A DNA stretch of 64,000 nucleotides from Alistipes sp. Lineage in GTDB: Bacteria; Bacteroidota; Bacteroidia; Bacteroidales; Rikenellaceae. Below the pieces are notes generated by a model. That model searched no databases and was not told where the DNA came from. It was given only the letters and a program-made list of their open reading frames with translations. Of the stretch, positions 33,409 through 42,850 are shown one piece after another (positions within the stretch are counted from its first letter, which is position 1; the number at the start of each line of letters is the position of its first letter). The position numbers were made by a program, and so were the translations under genes. The stretch lies in the NCBI GenBank assembly GCA_022767745.1, contig JALENN010000009.1, forward strand, positions 301,420 through 365,419, in the 5' to 3' direction.

Positions 33409-35760
33409 ATGAAGATTGCAATAAAGAATTTTCTGACCACGCTGCGGCGTTACAAGATGGCCTCGGTGTTGAACATCGCGGGCATGACGCTGGCCTTTCT
33501 GGCCTTCTATGTGATAATGTCGCAGGTATATTACGACATCACATACAACCGTTCGATCAAGGATTCCGACCGAACGTATATCCTGGTGACGCGCTTTGCC
33601 GATGCGGACTGGATGGCTCTCTCGTCGCGTATGTATGCAGAGGAGGCCCTTGCCGCTTGTTCTGAAGTGGAATATTCGGGTACTATACGCAAAATGGGAT
33701 ATGGAGCGGAACATGTGTGGGTAAAACGCACGGAGTACAACTACGACAGTTACGATTACAGGACGGCGGCCATATCGCTGCCGCTGCTCGACGTGTTGTC
33801 GTTCCGCACTGTCGATGGCGATCTGCGGCGTCTGTCGGAGCCCGAGACAGTCATTATCTCGGAGTCGCTGGCCGAGCGTATGGGGGTGCATGCGGGCGAC
33901 GAGGTCTATCTGCCCGACATGGATGCCGTAAAGGATGATCCCGATGCCGGCCGCAAGCCCGCGCGGCGCATGACGGTGGCGGGCGTATATGCCGATTTCG
34001 CCCCCAACACCATGATGGGCGACGTGCACATAGCGATGGATGCGAAGAATGATCACCTAACGAGCAACAAGCGGAACTGGAGAAATTACACCTACTATGT
34101 CAAGCTGCGCGAGGGGGCCTCGCCCGAGGCTTTGGCCGAGGTTTGGAAGCGTACCGAGCCGAATGTCGGCGACGATGGCGTGAGGCTGGTGCCCATCCGT
34201 GATATCTATTATTGGCAAACGCTGAAGTTCGGCACCGTCGAGCAGGGGACGAAGAGCGGCACGGCCGTACTGTTCGGCATAGCGATGCTGATCGTGGTGA
34301 TCGCATTCATCAACTTCGTGAACTTCTTCTTCGCGATGATACCAGTGCGGCTGCGCGCCGTAAACATCTGCAAGGTCTTCGGAGCCTCGACCTCGGCGCT
34401 GCGCTGGAATTTCCTCTTCGAGTCGGTCGGCATGGTGCTGTGCTCGCTGCTGCTGGCCCTCTACCTTATGGTCGTGGTGCAGGAGAGTTTCCTTGCGGAG
34501 TATGTGACCTGCTCGCTGGCCATGTCCGATAACCTGCCGGCGCTGGCGCTCGTGCTGGTTATAACGGTGGTCATAGCGTTGGCCTCGTCGTTGTATCCGG
34601 CGTGGTACATCACCTCGTTCAACGCCTCGCTGGCCGTCAAGAGCGGCTTCGCCGGCTCGGTGGCGGGACGGCGCATGCGTATTGTGCTTACGGGCGTGCA
34701 GTTCATCATCTCGATAACCCTCATCATAGTGTCGGCGGCCTTCTGGACACAGTACCGCTACATGATGCGTTTCGACATGGGTTTCGACCGCGACAACCTG
34801 CTCACGTTCGAATCGACGGGCGCCATCGCAGGCCGCGGCGATGCCTTCCTGTCGTATCTGGAGAGCGACCCCGACATAGCGGCCGTCACAACAGCCTCGA
34901 ACGATGTGATAGGTCTCGATGAGACGAGCAGCTGGTGGGAGGGCGACCTCTTTATGGAGGTGCGGAATTGCGCCGTGCGCTACAATTTCTTCGACGTGAT
35001 GGGTATTCCCCTTATCGACGGCGAGGGATTTTCACCCTCGGATGAGGATCGCAACCGGGGTGTGGTCATAAACCGCTATCTGGCCGAGACGATGAACCGG
35101 AATGTGGGAGACCTGTTGAATCCTCTGGGCCGCGTGGCGGGCATTACGGACGACGTGATGATGCACGACGTGTCGCAGAACAAACAGTTCATGGCGTGGG
35201 AGTGCGGTACGGACAACATGCGCATCTTCTATGTGCGTGTGCACGGCGGCAGCGACATAAAGCGCGTGTGCGACTTTATCCGTGCGACGGTGCACCAGTT
35301 CGACCCCTCGGCCGACGAGCCCTCGATAGAGTTTGTCGACCAGCATGTGGCGCGCCTCTACGACAAGGTGAAACGGCAGACCGTGCTGGTGTCGTTGTTC
35401 GCGCTGCTGTCGGTGGTGATATCACTGATGGGCGTCTTCGGCATTGTCCTCTTCGAGACGCAGCACCGCCGCCGCGAGATTGCCGTGCGCCGCGTCTTCG
35501 GCGCCTCTACGTCGGGTATCATCTGGATGCTCAACCGACGCTATGCCCTTATTGTGGCCGTATGTTTCGTCGTGGCGTCACCCGTGGCGTGGTATGTCGT
35601 CGCACGATGGATGGAGCGCTTCGTGAACCGTACCGACATATCGTGGCTTTTATACCTCGGCGCGCTGGCGCTGGTGATGGCCATAACGCTGTCGCTTGTG
35701 ACGCTGCGCAGCTGGCGCGCCGCCAGCGAGAACCCTTCGCGCGTGCTCGGGGGCGAGTGA
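33409..35760 (+). CDS. FtsX/MacB-type ABC transporter permease (2)
   Basis: 783 residues, same double FtsX layout as permease 1: N-terminal helix after MKIAIKNFLTTLRRYKMASV, periplasmic domain, FINFVNFFFAMIPVRLRAVN helices, KVFGAS, a second periplasmic domain and three C-terminal helices (GVFGIVLFETQHRRREIAVRR). It is a close paralog of permease 3, with several identical DNA runs (for example 34606-34655 equals 37116-37165). A 151-base gap after the ATPase gene has no promoter or terminator that I can support, so cotranscription is likely. Confidence 0.88.
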   Translation: MKIAIKNFLTTLRRYKMASVLNIAGMTLAFLAFYVIMSQVYYDITYNRSIKDSDRTYILVTRFADADWMALSSRMYAEEALAACSEVEYSGTIRKMGYGAEHVWVKRTEYNYDSYDYRTAAISLPLLDVLSFRTVDGDLRRLSEPETVIISESLAERMGVHAGDEVYLPDMDAVKDDPDAGRKPARRMTVAGVYADFAPNTMMGDVHIAMDAKNDHLTSNKRNWRNYTYYVKLREGASPEALAEVWKRTEPNVGDDGVRLVPIRDIYYWQTLKFGTVEQGTKSGTAVLFGIAMLIVVIAFINFVNFFFAMIPVRLRAVNICKVFGASTSALRWNFLFESVGMVLCSLLLALYLMVVVQESFLAEYVTCSLAMSDNLPALALVLVITVVIALASSLYPAWYITSFNASLAVKSGFAGSVAGRRMRIVLTGVQFIISITLIIVSAAFWTQYRYMMRFDMGFDRDNLLTFESTGAIAGRGDAFLSYLESDPDIAAVTTASNDVIGLDETSSWWEGDLFMEVRNCAVRYNFFDVMGIPLIDGEGFSPSDEDRNRGVVINRYLAETMNRNVGDLLNPLGRVAGITDDVMMHDVSQNKQFMAWECGTDNMRIFYVRVHGGSDIKRVCDFIRATVHQFDPSADEPSIEFVDQHVARLYDKVKRQTVLVSLFALLSVVISLMGVFGIVLFETQHRRREIAVRRVFGASTSGIIWMLNRRYALIVAVCFVVASPVAWYVVARWMERFVNRTDISWLLYLGALALVMAITLSLVTLRSWRAASENPSRVLGGE

Positions 35761-35807
35761 CGGGGTGCGTGTGACATGGGGAAAAAGGAATAATTGCAAA
35801 CCGAAAG

Positions 35808-38297
35808 ATGAAAATAGCTTTCAAGAACTTCATTACGACGCTGCGGCGTTACAAGATGGCCTCGGTGCTCAACATCGCGGGCCTGACGCTGGCCTTCACG
35901 GCCTTCTACGTGATGATGGTGCAGGTGACCTACGACCTGGGTTACAACCGCTCGATCAGGGATGCCGACCGCATCTGGACGGTGAATGCCAACTGGATAG
36001 GCGGCGGATTCTCGATGACCTCGCCGCGCGGCCCCTTCGAGGCGGCGCTGGCGCAGTGTCCCGAGGTCGAGGGCAGCGCCGTCATTACACGCAGCGGGGA
36101 AGTGCCCGTGTGGGTACAGAAGGCGGAGTTCAGCTTCACCGAATATGCGGCAGTGATGGATATGTTGTCGCTGCCGTCGCTCGACCTGCTGGGTTTCCGC
36201 ACGGTTGAGGGTGACCTCCGGCAGATCGGGAACCCCAATACGGTGATTTTGCCCGAGTCGCTGGCGCGGCTCTACGGCGTACATGCCGGTGACCGTATCT
36301 TCACGAGCGACGCCAAGCCGGGGGAGAAGCCGCGCCCCTCGCACGAGTGGACCGTGGCGGGCATATTCAAGGATTTCGCCGACAATACGCTTATGGGCAA
36401 GCCCCGCATATACAGGTGTTTGGGCGACAAGGACATGAACGACACGTCGCATTACGACTATATCTGTATGGTGAAGATGCGCCGGGGCGTCGCGCCCGAC
36501 CTCTTCAAGAAGGCGTGGGACGACAACATGTACCGTCAGCGCGTGGCCCGCGCACGCGAGAATGATGCCGAGCAGAGAGCCGAAAAGGGCGGCGGTGATA
36601 ATGACAGCGACGAAGCCGACGGTGGCGGCGAAAGCGGTGGGGTGGCAGGTGTAACGGATGCTCAATACGAATACCTGCGCAGCGATGTGCGTTTGACGCC
36701 TCTGACGGATGTCTATTTCGACACTTCGCTCGGCTCGAGCCGGGACCACGAACACGGCTCGCGATCGACGATGCTGACGTGTCTGGGCATAGCCATCCTC
36801 GTGGTGGCCATAGCGCTGATAAACTTCGTCAACTTCTTCTTCGCGCTCATACCCGTGCGGCTGCGTGCCGTCAATATCTGCAAGGTCTTCGGTGCCCCGA
36901 CCCGCACGCTGCGGTGGAACTTCCTCTTCGAGGCCGTGGGGCTGGTGGTGTGCGCGCTGCTGCTGACGATGTACCTTACGATCGTGCTGCCCGACACCTT
37001 CGTGGCGGATTACGTCTCGCGGTCGCTATCTTTGAAGGACAACCTGACGGCGGTACTGCTGCTATTCGGCATAGGCGTGGTGGCGGCACTCGCGGCGGCG
37101 CTGTATCCGTCGTACTACATCACCTCGTTCAACGCCTCGCTGGCCGTCAAGAGCGGCTTCGCCGGTTCGGGAGCGGGACGCCGCTTGCGTCTTGTCCTGG
37201 TCGGGGTGCAGTTCACCGTCTCGATAGCCCTTATAGTGGTGGCTGCCTGCTTCTGGCTGCAGTACAGGTATATGATCAATTACGACATAGGGATCGACCG
37301 CGAGAACCTGATGAGTTTCAACCTCCAGTATAAGGATGCCGCAATGTATCCCGTATTGACGGAGCGTATGAACGAGATGCCGGAGATCGTCGGTGTGACG
37401 GCATCGGTGGATGCCGTGGTGGGGAACGGCTCGGCCGAGGTGATACACATGAAGTACGCGGGACGCGATCTGGAGCTGCAATTCCGCTATGTGCGCAGCA
37501 ACTTCCTCGACGTGATGGGCATAAGGTTGGCCGAGGGCGAGAACTTCACCTCCGACATGGACAACGCCGCCACCAGGTACGCCATCTTCTGCCGCAGCAC
37601 CTGCCGCGAGTACGGATTCTATCCGGGCTTCATGCTGATGGCGGGCAACGAGCCGATATGCCGCGTGATAGGTATCGTGGATGACGTGCTGGGACAGCCT
37701 CTGGACTCGAAGCAGAGCAATACGGTCTACTGCACCACGTCGGAGGATCAATGGATGGGCGACATCTATTTCCGCACGGCGGCGAATGTCGACATCCCGC
37801 GCCTGTGCGACAGGATCCGCGCCGTGGCCAGGGAGATAAATCCCGACAGCGAAGAACTGGATATCAGGTTTGTGGACGAACTGTTGCAGCAGCTCTACGA
37901 GAAGACGCAGCGCAGCGCCACCATTGTCGGACTGTTTGCCCTGCTGGCCGTTGTCATATCGCTGATGGGAGTCTTCGGCATCGTCCTCTTCGAGACGCAG
38001 CACCGCCGCCGCGAGATAGCGCTGCGCCGCGTGATGGGTTCGACGGTCGAGGGTATCGTATGGATGTTCGGCCGCCATTACGTGACTATCGTGGCCGTAT
38101 GTTTTGTCGTGGCGGTGCCTGTGGCGTGGTACGTCGTGAGCGAGTGGCTCAACACATTTGCCTACCGTATCCCGACGCCGTGGTGGGCCTTTGCGGCGGC
38201 GTTCCTGCTGGTGACGGCGCTGACGTTGGGCATAGTGGTTGTACGTTGCCGCCGCACGGCGGGCGAGAACCCCTCGTGCGTGCTCGGAGGCGAGTGA
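35808..38297 (+). CDS. FtsX/MacB-type ABC transporter permease (3)
   Basis: 829 residues, same architecture as permease 2 and opening with the near-identical MKIAFKNFITTLRRYKMASV. It is longer mainly because of a low-complexity insert at about residues 252-285, rich in Gly, Asp and Glu, placed in the first periplasmic domain. Recognisable FtsX blocks are INFVNFFFALIPVRLRAVN, KVFGAP and GVFGIVLFETQHRRREIALRR. It is the last gene of the operon and is followed by a strong terminator. Confidence 0.88.
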   Translation: MKIAFKNFITTLRRYKMASVLNIAGLTLAFTAFYVMMVQVTYDLGYNRSIRDADRIWTVNANWIGGGFSMTSPRGPFEAALAQCPEVEGSAVITRSGEVPVWVQKAEFSFTEYAAVMDMLSLPSLDLLGFRTVEGDLRQIGNPNTVILPESLARLYGVHAGDRIFTSDAKPGEKPRPSHEWTVAGIFKDFADNTLMGKPRIYRCLGDKDMNDTSHYDYICMVKMRRGVAPDLFKKAWDDNMYRQRVARARENDAEQRAEKGGGDNDSDEADGGGESGGVAGVTDAQYEYLRSDVRLTPLTDVYFDTSLGSSRDHEHGSRSTMLTCLGIAILVVAIALINFVNFFFALIPVRLRAVNICKVFGAPTRTLRWNFLFEAVGLVVCALLLTMYLTIVLPDTFVADYVSRSLSLKDNLTAVLLLFGIGVVAALAAALYPSYYITSFNASLAVKSGFAGSGAGRRLRLVLVGVQFTVSIALIVVAACFWLQYRYMINYDIGIDRENLMSFNLQYKDAAMYPVLTERMNEMPEIVGVTASVDAVVGNGSAEVIHMKYAGRDLELQFRYVRSNFLDVMGIRLAEGENFTSDMDNAATRYAIFCRSTCREYGFYPGFMLMAGNEPICRVIGIVDDVLGQPLDSKQSNTVYCTTSEDQWMGDIYFRTAANVDIPRLCDRIRAVAREINPDSEELDIRFVDELLQQLYEKTQRSATIVGLFALLAVVISLMGVFGIVLFETQHRRREIALRRVMGSTVEGIVWMFGRHYVTIVAVCFVVAVPVAWYVVSEWLNTFAYRIPTPWWAFAAAFLLVTALTLGIVVVRCRRTAGENPSCVLGGE

Positions 38298-38318
38298 TGC
38301 GGCATGCGGAGGCAAAAA

Positions 38319-38347
38319 GCAAGGGCGCGATCCGATCGCGCCCTTGT
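38319..38347. terminator. Bidirectional terminator after the efflux operon
   Basis: GCAAGGGCGCGATC pairs with GATCGCGCCCTTGT, flanked by AAAAA on the left and TTGTTTA on the right. It also closes the convergent GH43 gene. Confidence 0.85.
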
Positions 38348-38362
38348 TTATGGCCTATGGGG

Positions 38363-40069
38363 CTATTTGCACGCGGCGTCGTTTGCCGTTGTGGCGTAGA
38401 GGCCGATCATGGCACCCGTGAAGCCTCCCGCGACGTTGGTCGAGAGAATGTCGCCCGAAACGGTTGCAAGGTCGGTGTACTCGCCGCCGCGGACGGCGTA
38501 GCTGAAGGTGTATTTGTCACCCGCGGCGCTCACGCGCAGGCTTACGGGCAGGCGGCTGGCGATGGGGGTCGAGGCCACGGTCTGCGATTTGCCGCGCTCG
38601 GTGCGCTGCAGCACGATGCAGTTCCGGCCGTCGCACTGCGTTATGCCGAAGACGTAGTTGAAAGCCTCGCTCTGGTAGCATACCATGCCCGCAAGGTCGC
38701 TCTGCGAGCGGGGCGTGTAGTAGAGTGTCGTCGAGGCGGTGAAGGTGTTGTGCTGCTGGCGGCAGAAGAGCGTCGAGGTGGGGCGCGGGGCCTTGATGTT
38801 CACGTCGAAGGGCTTTATAACGAGGCCATGCTCGCCGACCGAGGCGAACTGCTCGCGAGCGCCGCGGACGCCTACCCAACGCTGGTCGAGGTCGGGCGAC
38901 GTGAAGCTGTCGCTGAAGGTGAAGTTGCCGTTGGGCATGAACCCGTCCTTGCCGCAGCGGTTGACGGTGCCGGCCGGCATCTTGAGCTTGGGCTGCAGCG
39001 GCTCCATGCCGCCCTCGAAGACGGGGAATGTGCCGCTCCAGTCGACGGGCAGGATGAAGGTCTCGCGGCCCGTGTTGACGCGGTTCTTCTCGTTGGGGCG
39101 TATGGCGAGGAAGACACCCCAGTATTTGCCGTCGGGGCCCTCGACAAGGTCGGCGTGGCCCGCCCAGTCGACCTTGTTGGCGCGGTCGGCAGGTAGGTGG
39201 CGCTGCGAGAGTATGGGGTTCTCGGGCGCGGGGGTGAAGGGACCCTTGGGGCTGTCGGCGATGAAGATCACCTCGCTGTGCCAGCCGCCCGTGCCGCCCT
39301 CGGCACACATGAGGTAGTATTTGCCCTCCTTCTTGTAGAGGTGCGGCGCCTCGATCCAGATGGGTTTCCGCGAGAGGTCGACGCCGCCGTTGACGATCAC
39401 CCTGTCGCTGCCCTTGACCACCTGGTCCTTCGAGGTGTCGTACTCCCATATCTTGATCACGCGGTGGCCGTCGTAGAGCGGCTTTTCGGGACCGTCGTTG
39501 TGGACGATGTAGGCCTTGCCGTCATCGTCGAAGAAGAGGTCGGGGTCGATGCCCGCGAAGTCGAGCCTTATGGGGTCGCTCCAGCTCGCGGCCGGGTCCT
39601 TCGTCTTTACGACCATGTTGCCGATGCCGCCCGCAAACTGCGTCGTGATCATGTAGAAGGTGTCGTTGTGGGGGTTGTAGCGTATGGTGGGGGCGTAGAT
39701 GCCGGCGCTGATGCCCGTATCCTCGACCTTGAGCTGCGACGGGCGGTCGAGTACATGCCCTATCTGCCGCCAGTTGACCAGGTCGGTCGAGTGGAAGATG
39801 GGTACGCCCGGGTTGATGGCGAACGACGAGCATACGAGGTAGTAGTCGCCGCCCTTGCGGCAGATGCTGGGGTCGGGGTAGCAGCCCTGGAGGACGGGGG
39901 TGTAGAACTCGCCCTCGCCTAAGGGGTTCTGTTCGTATACGGCATCGGCACCCGTGTAGGTGAAGTCGCCGAAGACGGGAATGCCGGCCTCGGGCTCGAA
40001 CCCGCCGCCGCACGATAGGGCGGAGAGGGCACACGCGCCCGATACCATGAGAGAGAGGATCGTTTTCAT
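38363..40069 (-). CDS. GH43 glycosidase (beta-xylosidase/arabinofuranosidase type), lipoprotein
   Basis: 568 residues. A lipoprotein signal ends in ALSC with Cys20. The five-bladed propeller carries CYPDPSI (catalytic base Asp), FAGIDPDLFFDDDGKAY (the pKa-modulating Asp region) and WIEAPHLYKKEGKYY (general acid Glu). From about residue 370 a beta-sandwich domain of the XynB_C/DUF1349 type follows, common in GH43 beta-xylosidases. It is a single-gene unit, convergent to the efflux operon. Substrate is probably an arabinosylated or xylosylated plant glycan; linkage is not readable. Confidence 0.87.
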   Translation of the reverse strand: MKTILSLMVSGACALSALSCGGGFEPEAGIPVFGDFTYTGADAVYEQNPLGEGEFYTPVLQGCYPDPSICRKGGDYYLVCSSFAINPGVPIFHSTDLVNWRQIGHVLDRPSQLKVEDTGISAGIYAPTIRYNPHNDTFYMITTQFAGGIGNMVVKTKDPAASWSDPIRLDFAGIDPDLFFDDDGKAYIVHNDGPEKPLYDGHRVIKIWEYDTSKDQVVKGSDRVIVNGGVDLSRKPIWIEAPHLYKKEGKYYLMCAEGGTGGWHSEVIFIADSPKGPFTPAPENPILSQRHLPADRANKVDWAGHADLVEGPDGKYWGVFLAIRPNEKNRVNTGRETFILPVDWSGTFPVFEGGMEPLQPKLKMPAGTVNRCGKDGFMPNGNFTFSDSFTSPDLDQRWVGVRGAREQFASVGEHGLVIKPFDVNIKAPRPTSTLFCRQQHNTFTASTTLYYTPRSQSDLAGMVCYQSEAFNYVFGITQCDGRNCIVLQRTERGKSQTVASTPIASRLPVSLRVSAAGDKYTFSYAVRGGEYTDLATVSGDILSTNVAGGFTGAMIGLYATTANDAACK

Positions 40070-40260
40070 AGTGGCGTTGTATTTAGTTCAGGTTAAGTAC
40101 GTATGATTCCGCGGCACCGCTATCGTGCCCCCGAACGGGAGCCGCGGCGGCGCGAATGTTCCCATATCCAATCTGTTCGCAATGTTCGTAAAAAAATGCG
40201 ACATATACAAGTAATGGTACGGCGGGGCACCGGCACGATGATAATTACGACGCTAAGGTG
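40070..40260. other. Divergent intergenic region between GH43 and GH95
   Basis: No gene seen. The side next to the minus-strand GH43 shows no TAnnTTTG box at a useful distance. The plus-strand promoter of GH95 begins at 40261. Confidence 0.4.
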
Positions 40261-40290
40261 TTGCTATTTGGCATAAATAGAATAACTTTG
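40261..40290 (+). promoter_or_regulatory. Bacteroidota-type promoter of the GH95-GH43 pair
   Basis: TTG (40261-40263), a 19-base spacer and TAACTTTG (40283-40290) match the consensus. The leader to the start codon at 40382 is about 85 bases. Confidence 0.65.
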
Positions 40291-40381
40291 TAGAGTGGCG
40301 GCAGACGGGAACCGCCCGCAAAGAAATCGGGAAAACGTTGGAAAATTCCGCCGTCGGCGGATTGTCGAAATATTTATTGCT

Positions 40382-42847
40382 ATGATGAGAAGTTTACGAA
40401 CAGTGGGGGTGATACTCCTGTCGCTGCTCGCGTGCCGTGTCACGGCGGGCGGTACCGCTGAACTGAAGTTGCGCTATTCGGCGCCTGCCGCAACATGGTG
40501 GGAGGCGCTGCCGCTGGGTAACTCGCACCTCGGCGCCATGGTCTACGGCGGCGTCGGCAGCGAGCAGATCGACCTCAACGAGGAGACATTCTGGGCCGGG
40601 TCGCCGCATAACAACAACCGCGCGGGGGCGAGCCGTTATCTGGACGAGGTGCGGCGCCTGATATTCGAGGGCCGCACGGCCGATGCACGCTCGCTTATCG
40701 ACGCGCAGTTCTTCACGCCGCACCACGGCATGCGTTACCTGCCGCTGGGGTCGTTGAGGATCGACTTCGCGCACGGCGACAAGGCCGATGAGTATAACCG
40801 CTCGCTCGACCTGCGTACGGCAACAGCCACGACCGAATATGTTTCTGATGGCGTACGCTACAGCCGCACGGTCTTCACGTCGATGGCGGACAACGTGCTG
40901 GTGATGCGGTTCGAGGCCGACAAGGCGGGGGCGCTGTCGTTCGACCTGTCGTATTCGTGCCCTCTGGAGTATAAGGCCGATGCTGCGGGCAATGAACTGA
41001 CGGTAGAGTGCGCCGGTGTCGGGCAGGAGGGTATCCCTGCGGCATTGAAGGCAGTGGCCGTGGCGCGTGTGGTGAGCGACGGCAAGGTGACGGCCGAAGG
41101 CGGACGCCTGAGCGTGAAGGGTGCCGCGACGGCGACTATATACCTGTCGGCGGCGACGAACTATGTCCGTTACGACGATGTCTCGGGTGATGCCCGTGCC
41201 AAGGTCACGGCTGCACTCGACGGCGCATGCGCCAAGGAGTACGCGACGCTGGCGGAGGAGCACCGCGACGCGTACGGCCGGCAGTTTGGCCGCGTGGAGC
41301 TGACGCTGCCCGAGAATGCCGCAGCCGCCGCGCTTGACACCGACCGCCGTGTGGCGGCCTTCAACGGGGGCGACGACCCGTCGCTGCCGGCGTTGCTGTT
41401 TCAGTTCGGACGCTACCTGCTGATATGCTCGTCGCAGCCCGGGGGACAGCCCGCTACGCTGCAGGGCATCTGGAATCGTGAGAAGAACGCCCCGTGGGAC
41501 AGCAAGTACACGATCAACATAAACACCGAGATGAACTACTGGCCCGCCGAGGTGACCAACCTCGCGGAGACGCACGAGCCGTTGTTCCGCATGGTCGAGG
41601 AACTCTCGCATACGGGGCAGTCTACCGCCCGCGAGCTTTACGGCGCACACGGCTGGGTCACGCACCACAACACCGACCTGTGGCGTGTGACGGGCCCTGT
41701 CGACTATGCCGAGACGGGCATGTGGCCCAACGGCGGGGCATGGCTGGCGCAGCATCTGTGGCAGCACTACCTCTTCACGGGCGACAAGGAGTTCCTGCGC
41801 CGCTACTATCCCGTGCTGAAGGGTACGGCCGACTTCTACCTCACGGCCATGACCGAGCACCCGACATACGGGTGGATGGTGACCGCACCCTCGGTATCAC
41901 CCGAGCACGGCCCCGGTGGCGTGGCCATCACGGCGGGGTGTACGATGGACAACCAGATAGCGTTCGATGCCCTGAGCAGCACGCTGCGGGCGTGCGAGAC
42001 GCTGGGCGGGAGCCGCAGGTATGCCGACTCGCTGCGGCGCATGATCGTCCGTCTGGCGCCGATGCGCATCGGCCGCCACAACCAGCTGCAGGAGTGGATC
42101 GAGGACCTCGACGACCCGCGCGACCAGCACCGTCACATATCGCACCTCTACGGGCTCTATCCGAGCAACCAGATTTCGCCCTACGCCAACCCTCTGTTAT
42201 TCGAGGCGGCCAGGCAGACCCTCCTGCAGCGCGGCGACATGGCTACGGGATGGAGCATCGGCTGGAAGATCAACTTCTGGGCCCGCATGCAGGACGGCAA
42301 CCACGCCTACCGCATCATACGCAACATGCTTAACATACTGCCCAACGACGGGGCCATCGGAAGCTACGGCAACGGGCGTACCTATCCCAATCTCTTCTGC
42401 GCCCATCCGCCTTTCCAGATCGACGGCAACTTCGGCTTCACGGCTGGCGTGGCCGAGATGCTGCTGCAGAGTCACGACGGGGCGGTGCATCTGCTGCCCG
42501 CGCTGCCCGATGCATGGGGCTCGCATGGTAGCGTGAAGGGGCTTGTCGCGCGCGGCGGCTTCGTGGTGGACATGGAGTGGGAGGACGGAAGCCTGTCGCG
42601 GGCGGAGGTTACCTCGCGCGCGGGCGGTGTGCTGCGTCTGCGCTCGTATGTGCCGCTCACGGGACGAGGCCTGAAACCCGCCCGCGGGAAGTGTCCCAAC
42701 GACCTGTTCGCCCCGGCCGAGGTGGCCGAGCCGCTGGTGTCGGAGGAGCTCGACGTTCCCGACAGCCCCTCTGTGCGCAAGGTGTATGAGTATGATATAA
42801 GGACAAAGGCCGAGAAGCGGTATGTCTTCGAGGCCGTAAACAGATAG
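40382..42847 (+). CDS. GH95 alpha-L-fucosidase/alpha-L-galactosidase
   Basis: 821 residues from ATG at 40382 (a second ATG follows at once). The signal has a lipobox-like LLAC at 15-18. An N-terminal beta domain opens with [20 protein letters not shown], and an alpha/alpha barrel carries the residues expected of the family. Asn379 and Asn381 lie in NINTEMNYW, Glu571 in [11 protein letters not shown] and Asp681 in FQIDGNFG, matching Asn421, Asn423, Glu566 and Asp766 of Bifidobacterium AfcA. GH95 inverts alpha-1,2-fucose or alpha-L-galactose linkages; which one applies cannot be told. Coupled to the next GH43 gene (3 bases apart). Confidence 0.9.
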   Translation: MMRSLRTVGVILLSLLACRVTAGGTAELKLRYSAPAATWWEALPLGNSHLGAMVYGGVGSEQIDLNEETFWAGSPHNNNRAGASRYLDEVRRLIFEGRTADARSLIDAQFFTPHHGMRYLPLGSLRIDFAHGDKADEYNRSLDLRTATATTEYVSDGVRYSRTVFTSMADNVLVMRFEADKAGALSFDLSYSCPLEYKADAAGNELTVECAGVGQEGIPAALKAVAVARVVSDGKVTAEGGRLSVKGAATATIYLSAATNYVRYDDVSGDARAKVTAALDGACAKEYATLAEEHRDAYGRQFGRVELTLPENAAAAALDTDRRVAAFNGGDDPSLPALLFQFGRYLLICSSQPGGQPATLQGIWNREKNAPWDSKYTININTEMNYWPAEVTNLAETHEPLFRMVEELSHTGQSTARELYGAHGWVTHHNTDLWRVTGPVDYAETGMWPNGGAWLAQHLWQHYLFTGDKEFLRRYYPVLKGTADFYLTAMTEHPTYGWMVTAPSVSPEHGPGGVAITAGCTMDNQIAFDALSSTLRACETLGGSRRYADSLRRMIVRLAPMRIGRHNQLQEWIEDLDDPRDQHRHISHLYGLYPSNQISPYANPLLFEAARQTLLQRGDMATGWSIGWKINFWARMQDGNHAYRIIRNMLNILPNDGAIGSYGNGRTYPNLFCAHPPFQIDGNFGFTAGVAEMLLQSHDGAVHLLPALPDAWGSHGSVKGLVARGGFVVDMEWEDGSLSRAEVTSRAGGVLRLRSYVPLTGRGLKPARGKCPNDLFAPAEVAEPLVSEELDVPDSPSVRKVYEYDIRTKAEKRYVFEAVNR

Positions 42848-42850
42848 TAG

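Noticed and set aside
36561..36663. Low-complexity stretch in permease 3 as a tandem repeat or sequencing error
   Set aside because: It stays in frame, has no regular repeat unit, and the protein continues normally on both sides.
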